Part shown: positions 39,901 through 51,900 of the stretch, one piece after another
Numbering within the stretch: the stretch's first letter is position 1
Layout of the letters: every line of letters begins with the position of its first letter
Assembly: GCF_037975245.1 (NCBI RefSeq)
Contig: NC_092574.1
Coordinates: forward strand, 21,351,713 to 21,415,712
Direction: 5' to 3'
Source: Apostichopus japonicus
Lineage: Eukaryota > Echinodermata > Holothuroidea > Aspidochirotida > Stichopodidae
Length of the DNA: 64,000 nt
Notes under the pieces: model-generated
The model's input: only the letters and a program-made list of their open reading frames with translations
Told to the model about the DNA's origin: nothing
The model's database searches: none
Made by a program: the position numbers and the translations under genes

Positions 39901-42900
39901 ACAAGTTTGAATTTTTGAGAATTCAAACCTTTAAACAACTGCTAGGTACTGCAATTAAAATGGAACTGGATTCACTTTGATAAACAAATTGATCATTAGA
40001 CTAGTTTTTTTCAGACAAAACTATAAAAGGGATACTGGACATTAAAAGAACTGTTTGAAATGATGGCACTTTATTTTGTTAAATGTATTTTTGTAAAATT
40101 TCACCAAACAATTTCCAAGAGCACCCTAACAAACAGCCCATATCGATACATAAATAACTGCTTTGTGAATATATGTATGTGTATGTATGTGTATGTGTTT
40201 TTTCGGAACTGTAGCTTTGCGAAATGACCTTTTATGTGTGTGATTACGTAGGCCTCATTCTGGAGGTCACTGGTCAATACATACTGTACAGTTTGTATAT
40301 ATGTCACAGCTATGTGTTTAAAGCGAGGCCCGCTTGGGCCTGGGTAGACTGGAATGGTAGTAAACTGGAATGAGAGTAAACTGGATGGTACCCAGGGTAG
40401 TATGCCACTTATTGCTTTTGACTATAAGTTTTTATTAGTTATCTGTGTCTTTTCTAGTCCTTTCAAAATTGAAATATTTTCTCTCCCGGACCCTTTTTTT
40501 GTATTCTCCAATTTTCTAATCAGATGTTAAGTTTAAAGGAAGTAGTCGACTTTAGTTGGATCAAGTCCCATCTTTCCCCGGTGGGATTCGTCCATGTTTA
40601 AAGTGGGTATTTAAAAAAAAAATTTTTTACAGCAACGACGTTGTTTTGTCGTTCTCAGAACGACACCCAACATCCGTTACTTATTCTAATTAGTTTGGAA
40701 TTTATTGTCAGTGAGAGATTTGTACACAATTGCTGTATGTGTAGTCACGTGTTGTGTCTTTCTCTTATTACTGTGAGAACGACACTTAAAACATACCTAG
40801 CTACGGTAAAATTGAGCATGGAAAATCCGACCTGTGAAAGATGGGACATTCATCTTTTGTCATAGAGTGAATAGCAAGATAGTGCTAATTTGTGAATGCT
40901 TTGCAACATGATCTTAAGTTCTGATTATTAAACTAGCCTTTCGTATTAATAAAGCATCTAATAATTTGGACATAAAATCACTTTTTATTTGCTACACTTT
41001 AAGTGATTAAATAGTACATAATAACATGCACATGTCATGATGCTTTATACACCGCAGATAGCCATTGTATGTTTACAAGACTGTCTTAAAACAATTTTCC
41101 CAGCGTTTAAAATTGTCCAGTTTGAAGTGGTCAGGGTGAAATGGTTTCAATATTTTGCTTATACTCTAGAATGAAAATCAGATCTGGCACATTTTTGTTT
41201 ATTATTATACGTTTTTTTTATACATATACTTTTTTTACTCCCCGCCAACAGTCGTCTAGAGTTTACCTCTTACAAGTGAATCCTATTTAAAATAATTACA
41301 GGTATACTTCAATGCTAACTATTAATGTCAATCAATTAGCATTACAAAAATTGTTAAATCTCCCCAAAAAAGATTCTGCCTCAAATTCTTGAATTTATGA
41401 AGAAAAAATAATACAATCCACTAATAATGAATTAATCTTACCTTTAGAAAAGATAAATTAATTACTGAACCACAGCATTTGCTGGTGAAGCAATGCACTG
41501 CCAGGATTCCTAGATGTCACTGCTGAATAGATCCCTGTAGTGCTTGCGTGTAACAGTAGCTATACCAGCAACATGCTCCATAACAAGACTGCTTGTTCCC
41601 ACTACACACTACAGCGGCTTATACCAGTTTTAAGCATGTAACAGAGAGAGTGAAGCCGTCAGCACTGCAGTGTGTGTAAACCTGTGAATGAATGATATAA
41701 AGAGCTCCCTATTCAAAAGCACAGAGCACACATCAGATCATAAAATCTCACTGCAAACATTGGTCGGTTGGTTCCCTTGTTACTGCACTGACTAGCATTG
41801 TGAGTACAGTCATTAACCCAAAACTTGTAGCCTGCTTTTTTTTTTCTCTTCTTCTTTGGTACCAGGCAGTGCATAGTACTGTGAAAGGTTTCATTATTGA
41901 CAGAGGGCTTTTAGGAGGGAACAAGATAATGGAACAGTCCATTCATGCTCAGTGTAGTGTAGCATGTTGGCTTTTGTAGGAGTGGGATCTACCATTATGT
42001 GAGAAAGAGTGAGATTCCAGAAGCAAAAATGCAGGCAACATATTTTAATGGGTGATTTGAACTCCAATCCTTGATGGCAATGTCCTTTTTGTGAATTTCT
42101 TATCAGGGGTTTATTTAGTGCACTGCATGATTTTGCACTTTGTGGTCATTTATTAAGTCAACATATTTTTGCTAGTTTGGTTTGCTAATATATGTGTGAA
42201 AGCTTGGTAAAGTACTGTCACATGAGCATTTTTCAGAAGGAAAAAAAAAGAGGAAAATATATAAAATTCATTTCTGGGGTTCAAATGAGCAGCCATGGAT
42301 CCAATTTTCTTTGTGATTGGTCAACAAGTTTTCAAAACCTACGGAGTAACACTCAAAATAGGATTACAATTCATGAGAACAAAGGAACTCAATCCTTGAA
42401 TTTTAAGAAAGTAATATAATGAATTTTATTCCAATCCTCGACTATTTTTGGTCTCCCAGACACGTTTCATAGTTAGGTTTTATGTCATATAAATTGTAAA
42501 ATTGCAAAACATTTTCTCAACTTTTTGACTGGATAATATGAAAGGTAAGTCGGCAGTTAAGCTAAGCTATAAATGCCCTCCCTACCTTGGTATATAAGGT
42601 AAATATTGGTATCAGTTGATATCGTCAAGTTTTAAATAACATCATCTCACTTTAGCTGTTCTATTGTCAAGCTTTCATAAATGATTTTTTATGTAATACG
42701 TACAGTACTTAGTGAACATATCTTACAGCGGGGGGTACTATCGGGACATCCCCTTTATTGAGTTATTCTCAGGCTGAATAGCCCTAGTAAGCTAATGCAA
42801 GAATGTACAGTTTAAACACAACAAGCGAACACAAAGGAGCAACATATTCTTCGTGCTTTAGGTTACATTGAAAAATATTTACTTTATTCCTTATTTTAAT

Positions 42901-45900
42901 ACTGGTCAGTTCATGCAGTCATTGGTGGTTACCATAAAAGCCTGTGTTATTTTGCTTCAAGTGAAACCTGCTAGGCTGGGCATTAACGTTAATACCATTA
43001 AATATCATTCCTATAACATCTTTTATACATTAGTTTCTGGAATGTGGGTTGGGGGGGGGGTTGAAGAATAATAGACACCTTGTTTGTCACAGTTTTTACC
43101 ATTTCCTGAGTCTTGACTCAAAATGTAATTCTGCTCTCAATGAAAGTTTACAAAGTGGTTGCTCAAAACTGCACATGGTCCTTTTTTTAAAAGATCATAC
43201 ATGTGCAATTTAATAATTTATTTCCACCATTTTGCCCTTTCCCCACCATGCTCCAGGTGAACACCTTCCATAGGCACTTTCCTTCCCACCTTTTATTTAG
43301 TTTTGCAGCTTTGTACCTTAAAATAGACAATTGGTATATATGTGAATATGTGATGCTTGCCTGGCAGCCAATCACAGAGGCCTTTTGACCTTCCTGGGCC
43401 CCTCTGGCAATAGCAAGATATGCCAGTTGGATAATCTGGCATAGATGTTGGTCACATTCAGGGATTCAAGATCTATGATTCCAAAATCCTCACATTTCTT
43501 GTTTCATAGTTTGAAATCAAAGATGAAATCTAAGATCTCTAGGGTTACACTTGGGAAGATCCAGGCTGTCATAACATGATCGTAGCATGGAAGAATGGTT
43601 GGCAAAAATTGCTACTTGAAATTTTGACTAGTTGCGCGGTACAGAAATCTTTAAAGTGGCCATGACACGAAAATTTCAAAGTCCTATATTTTTGGGATCC
43701 ATCAAAGAATGTTCTCTAAAACATGTATCAACCAATCTGCCAGTTTAAAACTTGATTTTTCAAGTCGAAAATTGAGAATGAATTTACCCTTTTCGGCGTT
43801 TGAAACTTTGTTTACTCGAAAATTTTCCGATTCGCATGACGTCATGTGACGTCACGTTTTGAACACAAATTTGTTGTCGCTGCTACGGTACCATTCACGT
43901 ACACAGTAGACAAGTACACATACCACTAGTAGTTACTAAACAAAACACCGATCACAAGATCACCGATCACCGATCACAAGATCAAATCAAAATTTCCTGT
44001 GAAATGGCGGATCCAGAGCCAAATGCGGCAACCGAAGTTCAAAGTGATAATGGTTCTTCACTAGGCAGTGAAATTGGGCTATAATTAGAGTGCCCTTTCT
44101 CATATTCGAAGCAGAGAGTGAAGGCGATGATCATTCCAATATTGAACCGAACGCTGAGGGTGGAGCGGAGGTGTTAGAACCGTATCAGTTCGAGCCTGTT
44201 AAACGAGCCGAAATTGAAGCTCCACAACATATCGAAGAAGAAATCCGTTCGAAACCATTGCAAGGAACATACAACGTGGTAAGAATTTATTAACGAAGCA
44301 TTTAAAAACAAAATCCAGTCCATTTTGTGCATGTGTTGTTGGAATTCGCGGAACACCCTAAACCGTATTGTGCGTTGTGTTACGGTAACTTACAACCCAT
44401 ATGTAGAGTGTGTAGTACTAGTAGGGCTGGTTGCATACTGAAAGTTTGGCTCGGGGATGTAAGTTGCATTATGCAGCCATGCTAGGTAGGCATATGTGTT
44501 ATTTCATACTCATTATTACTTGGCTAGTACTTTGGCCTGGAGTTTTGCAAATCAATTTTCTGAAACAAAAGAATGTTTCATGATACATGGAAGGTGTAAA
44601 ATCACAACAAATGTAACCATAACTGTACATTGTGTGCCTGCTTGTTATTGTGGACATCATGGCCAACATTAATACATTTTGAACTTTCATAAATTTTTTC
44701 CCAGGCAGTACAGATACATAGCCTACGGTCAACAGGTTCAATGATACTTGGGGTTCCTAGCAAGACACGTCAGGGTTGTGCTACCATCATGTGCAGTCCA
44801 AAGGATCAGAAGTGATTTTCCAGCCAATGGTCTTTACACTGGATTCAAGTTGCCAGGAGAAAACTCATTGTATAGGAAGCCTTTCTAAACTACGATTGTG
44901 TTGGATTATCAATCCGTCAGGGTTCCCTCAGTGTTGATATATTGAAATTCAAGACTTTTAATTCAGGATGAAAAGGTTATTTTCCAGACCCAACATCAAC
45001 AATAAAAGAAAAGGCATGTTTTGAAGCATTTGGACACAAGTATTGGCGTGACCGTGATGTCATATAATATGTGCATAAGGGAACGGGCATTGACCTTTTT
45101 AGGGGCATTTACCTCGTTTGATTCGTACCTTTAATCTGGAAGCCAAAATATCCATATCACCAATGATATTTGACAGAAAAGTCATAATAAAGACCAATGG
45201 AGGAAGCAGAACTCTTGAATGTTTAGACTGTTTCTTCAGCAGCAGTTGGTTTGTTTTGTAGTCTTTCTTCAAAAACTCAGCAGTACACCCTGTTAATGGT
45301 CTTCGATTGTTTTAATGCGTGTGATGCTGTGTTTCACATTGCCCATCAGTGTTGTACGTGTCGTCGTGCGTGGGTAACATTTTTGCATGTGAGTTGCGTC
45401 GTGCAGTGTTTCTTGGTTTAAATAACCCTGTATTGTATTTGCTTCTGGATTATTCTAATTAATTTGTCACAACAACGATTGATAGCGATGGACATGCAAC
45501 TGCTTTGTAGGCTTAAAGCAAAAAAATTCATGTAAGTTGTTTTCTTTTAACCTCCTTTGATGTCACAAATTACATTAGTGTAATTTAAGAATGATAATGT
45601 TTATGGAAAGTACAGTTTTACTTTTATGTCATATAATACAATGATTGTTGTTAATGTTAGTTCAGATTGTCCAGAATGACTGTCTAGAACTGATATTGAA
45701 TAAATTTTGTTCAATGATTTAACACTTGAACTATGTTGTGTGAATTTTTGGCTCTGTGACTTTAAAATAAATCGCTTTGAGATTTAATTAAACAACCTTT
45801 GGAATAAAATCTTTTTACCTACCTATTTTTACCCATCCCCATTACCCCCACTCCCTCCACAACATAATAAATGGTTTTCCTGGAATAGGAATAAGAAATT

Positions 45901-48900
45901 ATTGCTATAATTAACTGATCCAGCATATTCCAGAAATAAATTGGGGCACTGAGATTTGTTCACAAGAAGATGTAACCCATCGCTTCTGAAGCTAACCTCA
46001 TAGCTTATTAGTATACAATAGAGCAATGAAGGGGGTGTTAATTTAGATGATACAGTAAAATCTCTTCGTCTATTGCGACTTCAGTGTAGTAACGCTAATA
46101 CTATAGTACTACTAGTGCTCGGCGCGCTACCTCCTAAGGATCGCCACTTGCCCCATTGGAGGTTTCCTGTTCCCCGATCTGGTCTTCAGAGTAGTTTTTT
46201 GTGGATTACTTGACAGAAGAATGACTCTTTTATGTCGAACCGTTAAAATCCATTTGTTTTATTTCATAACAAAAAGGAGGGATCGTAGTATGCTTCCGTG
46301 AAGTGTTCGCTTCATTCGGAGCTGCATACTGGCTAGGCCCAGTGAAATCGGCGCTGGTGTTGTGCACTAACTTGGTCATAATCGCCGTGTTTTTTTTCGT
46401 CCTTCAGCCATGGATGAAGGCTAATTGCATGGGTAATGATATTTATGCAGCCCCAACAACACAACGGACCGGCATTTCTCTCGGATAGTTTACAACAGTT
46501 GTAAAACAAACTTGAAATTTCTAACGATATAGCGTAATACAGTGGTTGTTCTCTCAGTGTAAATGTGCGTGTACTGTATATGGAACGGTATGATCGTCGC
46601 GCATCCGATACATGCCTGAGCTTTGCACGTGTGTTCCTAACATGACGTCATCATTGTCTTGTTGTGAAATCGCATTCTCAGATGTCTATTTTCGGATGCG
46701 AATATTAAAACGTTAATTACTAATTAGTCCTTGAGGTTTTCAAGGTGTTGAGGATAGTTTTGAACATAGATTTTCTCATAGATTCAGAGGAAGTTACTCT
46801 CGATGAGTTGGATTTTTCGTGTCATGGCCTCTTTAAGATGTGGATTCTCCGATGCCTTGCCTCGAGGTGTTACATTTTTGTAGTCTTGTTTGCCAATTTT
46901 CACCGAACCGCCGCTGAACGTTACCCCTCAACAATGATAAGTCAATAATCATGAGTCAACGACCTTTTTTGTGGTTTCCAACAGCTGTGGTTCAGTTAAT
47001 CATTTACTTTGCAAACCCATCATAATACGGACGGCAGTGCAGTAGTGTGAAGAGTTGAATTCAGTTCAACTTGTTACCATGGCAATGTACTTTGACAGCT
47101 TGCCAAAAGTAAAGAGAAACTGGCTAGATTCATCCATGCCAAATGGTAGTGAGTATAAGGCATGCATAAATAAACATTCCCCGGTAACCAACCAACCATG
47201 CAGATTGTTTTATGATCATTGGTAACAAATGGATGTTACACCGATTATATAAAACACGGCCTTTCGTCGACATTAGTCGCTTGCAAGACTGCAAGAAATT
47301 TGTCAACGTTTCATCTTGATTTTTTCTCATCTCTTTTTAGTGCGAAGAGATCATGAAGGCCGGGGCTGAAAAAGCGGATTCGGTATTCGACCTGGTCTCA
47401 AAATGTGACATCACATTCTCGATGGTATCCGATTCAGAGGCTCTGAGAGCGGTGAGTTTCCCAGCGACTAAATAGTTTTTTAATTGATAGGGTTTTGTTT
47501 TTTGTTCCACTCTCAGTACTCAAAACAAACAAGGATGAAAAAAATAAAAATTCTTACCCCAGAGTCAAATTAAGATTTTTAGTTCAGTGAGCAATTTTTT
47601 GTTTGGCGAAAAGGGGGCTCCTAGGTTATAGGTTTTCTTGTTAGTCCTTGGAGCCACTTGGTGGGAACCAGGAGCCAGTTTGTGACTTAAAAGCGAATAA
47701 AAAATTGCGGCATAAACAGAGGGGCAGGGCCAGCTCAGACTATCAAGATCTTCCACAAGTACCAATTGCCAAAAAAAAAATCTGTCACACTATGAGAATC
47801 TGTACGAGCAACAAGTTTCATTTAAAACTTGTTGCCATTTGCAATCTTACAATTAACAATATATATGTCATTAACAGTTTGCAAGTTAAAATTGATGTCA
47901 AAGCTTTCAAAAAAACTAATAATAATTTTACAAAATCGGGCGTGATTTGTATATATCATCGCATAACATATTCAGCGTACAATAAATGGGGAATCAGCTG
48001 GACGCTACCAAGTTGAAAAATAAGCGGCGCCCGAACCTATTTGTTCATGAAATATCTGGGTGCCAGTTGGGAAGTTATTGCGTCCTGTTATCGTGAATGA
48101 CAATTACGCCTTTTGTCCGTGGGGGGATCTATCCGCACAAAGCAACTTCTGCGGTCAGAGGTATTTGCGTGCTCTTTGAAGATGTTTTTGAGGATCAAAG
48201 CTATTCTTACATCGAAATAATCTTTTCGAGAAGTACAGTAGGGAGGTGACACTCGCAGACATGAATAATTAAATAATAGGCTAGCAACGTGTCTGTTTGT
48301 GAACTTGTTTATATATACCTCTGCAGGGGAAAATGTAATGGGAGGAGGAGGAAGGAGGGCCACAACAAGGAGTTCAGCAAAATTGTTTGAACTTTGAACA
48401 ACATACAACAGGGTTTTGACTGGAATATGAACCAGAGAATTTATATCACATATAAGAGATGGGCATGCTTCCTAGGGTCGTGACCTTTCGTTGGTTTGCC
48501 TCCAGGGGACCCCTTGTGCCTGATGGCTTTGCCATGTTTGGGTACTGTTGAAGATAGGGAATTAAAGGGATGTATGTATGTATGGAGAGATCATTTGAAC
48601 AGCACTTAATGTAAAATCCAATCTCAATGTCTTGTTTCTGACTGTAGGTAAAAATGAGGTGATAGATGATGTAATGTATGGTATATAAATACATTGCTGT
48701 ATGAACCTGTCATTACTCCACAAAACTAGAAATGTTTGCAACCTGATTGTTCACCTTCTTTGAAAAAAAAAAAGAAGTAATATATACTCAAATTTGTTGC
48801 TATAATAGCATTCGTCATTACATAGCCAAATTACCTACAGATAAGCCCCACAGATCTTATCTTCAATATTACAACAACAAAAATGAAAAACTGGAATAGA

Positions 48901-51900
48901 AATCTTTGAAGTAGATAATAAGCTGTATTACCATCAGGTCAATGATACTGAACATTGCAGCTTAATTATGCGTATTGCATTCACAATGGATAATATTGGC
49001 ATTGTCTGTAGCACTGGTATATGTTTGATTTAATTATGCATGTCTTTCATCGTCTTTGCATGGAACAACCTAACGACAGGTTTTAGTAGATTTCACAAGA
49101 ATCTGACAAGAAGTGAGGAAATATGAACAGAACAGAGTTTCTTTCAAGTTGCTCTAAAAGCAAGACCTAACCCCCTTTAAGCTCCCGTGGCGACTTGATG
49201 ACATTACCATTTAAGAATAGGAACTTTTACGTCTCCTCTGGTGCTGTCTTGTAAAAACAGCGGTGTTGATTTAACAGTCAAAACAGTTTTGGCTTGGCTG
49301 TTACACTGCTCATCCTAAACACAGCAACATAAGTTTTCTAGCAGCCACTGTGTGTACAAAACAATATTTTGTTCTTTTCCTGCAAAAAACAAACATGCCA
49401 TCAATCATACACCCAGCTCAAAATTGATCTCCTAACACCGTGGGTGGTTGGTAAGGTCCGGGGTCAAGCAAAGTTTGACCGTCCAAGTGAACCTGTAGCC
49501 TGTAGGTGCCACAGGAAAAGTCCACAGCCTTGGGTACCTTATTGAGTGAGGCATTTAGAGTGCCGTGTCGGTGTTGTTTGCTTGACTACTTACGTAGTTA
49601 GTCGTAATGACTGAACAACTCAGCCGGAAATTGACAATTTTAACACATTAATACATTTATAAGTGATTAACTTTTCCTGCAAATGACAAATTGATTCCTT
49701 GTCAGATTTTCAACAACAAATTGTAATCAGTGTGCAGCAAACATTGAATTATTTGCCATACATAAAGCACTTTTCAAAAATCATCTGTTTTACACCAGAT
49801 TTTTGGAAATAAAAAGTTGACATGATTATACAGCTTGTGTCATCTGTTCACTTGCGATCGTATGCAGCAAAATGGTTGAAATACTGATATAATCTTGATA
49901 TTAATTTTACCGTACATTAACTGTTTACTGTTAAAAGTGCAGCCTGGACTATTTTTAAGGATTTGTTTTCTAGTTGGTTGTCTTACTAGTTGGTTGTCCA
50001 AACAGAAAATTTGCTCATCCAATGAGATAATCTGTGCAAAACAGCCAAGAATGACAAATATACGTGTACATTGTAGAAGAGATTTGTAAGGTTTGGTGGA
50101 TAGAACACCAGCTTTGTGGCCGGTGAAACTCCCACTTGGGTGGATCAAAGCCCTTCAGAGGCCTACAACTGTTTTTGTTTTATTTCAATATCTCCAAAAT
50201 GACAGAGGGCGGTATGGATTTATCAGTTTACTTATTATGGGGTAAATTCATAGAAAGCTCTAGTGGTCCACCAGACAACCGCCAAAGAGATTTTGGTTGT
50301 TCAACTTGGAATTTGGTCATCAAAGAAGATCAGACTACTGTTAGAAATTTGCTCTGGTGAATGTTCATCGTGCAGGAATTGAACCAACGGTTATAATCCT
50401 GGTCAAGCTCATATACAGCACAACTCTGTACATGGTGGAAGTCTATCAATTTGATGAGATGTTCTTTGATGATCTCTGCATAGAGAAAGCACAGCGACTC
50501 AACCCCTACGGTATCATGGTTATTGTGTATTTACTTCGCTCCTCGCTTACCTGTCTCCTCACAACCTTAGCACCTCATTCTACCGTGCCTATAAAATCCT
50601 GGTAAAATAATAACACTGTGCGCCCTCTATGACCGAACCCCCCCCTCGGTCACTCCTCACTACTCATTCTACCATTAAAAGTGTCTTCACGTGAATTTCT
50701 TGTGGATATATTTCCCTTGGATTTCGTCTTGGTTTTCTTTAGCGATCTTTGGAAGTTTCTTTCCTCGGATTCTTAGGAGTATTGCAGTCCTTTCCAGCCC
50801 GATAAGTATCCTTTTTTGTTGAAAGGGAGGGTTTTGGGGACTGTTTTTATTCCTAGTGCGTTTCCGCCCTTAGGTTTTTTGCGGGGGTAGCAGTTCCGCG
50901 AACTGCCTAGGTTTCCCGCCAATTTCCCTTCCCCACGCTATAGGCGCGTCGTTGTATTTTCATGTTCATAGCATGTCTACATTGTATTTCTATTCACGAT
51001 TTCTTCTTCTATATTTCGCTCTCTCATGTTCTTTTTCAGCTTGTGTTGATTTTGTTAGGCCACTTCGTAGCGTTTTTCGTATTTTGCCGTGGCTAGGTTA
51101 CGCTACGTACCTCTACTCACCGTTATGTACCTCCCGTTCTCTCCCGTTCTCTTGTTAGTTTGCTTTTTTTCCGTAAGCTTAAGAGTTAGTCTTTCCTTAA
51201 TTCGAGCGTTTTAGTTTGTCTCGTAACCAGCTGAAGTTTTTTTTTTAACTTTTCGATGTTTCGTCCAGGCAGAACCTGGGTCGAACACGATTTGTGTCCT
51301 AAGTGTAGAACCTACACCAGACGGGACCCATGCCTGGTCTGCAAAAAATTTTCGCCAGCCCAGTGGCACTAGATAGACCAGTGGCTTACGAGTCTAAGAA
51401 GCAAGCTTTAGGGCAGGCTGGACTTGATTCCTTAGGCCTTCGGTGCCCCAGAAAAAGATATAGGAGAGACAAGAGAGAGAGAGAGAGGAGGAGGGAGAAG
51501 TGGTGAGAGAGGTGGAGGAAAGTGGCCAGGAGAGGGCCGAAGGAGAGGTGGAGAGAGAGAGAAAGAGTACCCCTAACGGTCCCGGCGACGTCCGGTTGAT
51601 TACGGCCAGAGGGAAGGGCAGGAGCAAGGCTCCCGCCAAGAAAAGACCTCTTGAGAAGAGGCACGGCTTGGCCGGGCTAGAGGCAACGTCTCAGTCCGGG
51701 TCGCAGCAAAGAGTACCCCTAACGGTCCCGGCGACGTCCGGTTGATTACGGCCAGAGGGAAGGGCAGGAGCAAGGCTCCCGCCAAGAAAAGACCTCTTGA
51801 GAAGAGGCACGGCTCGGCCGGGCTAGAGGCAACGTCTCAGTCCGGGTCGCAGCAAGAGAGACCCATGGAGCGCGGGCTACAGGCCACGGAGAGCTCGGGT

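Larger units (their letters stand above)
37111..43650. other. GLYR1 intron 8, middle part, non-coding
   Basis: AT-rich sequence with the minisatellites noted separately and no recognised exon. It may contain upstream non-coding exons and the promoter of the antisense vasorin-like gene. Confidence 0.45.

Noticed and set aside
40516-40860. Possible further TTAA element with inverted TCCCATCTTTC phrases
   Set aside because: Short inverted matches are present but no paired termini or target duplication could be found.
46303-46488. Hydrophobic 61-codon frame resembling a membrane segment
   Set aside because: It lies inside the TTAA transposon, is short and has no splice context.
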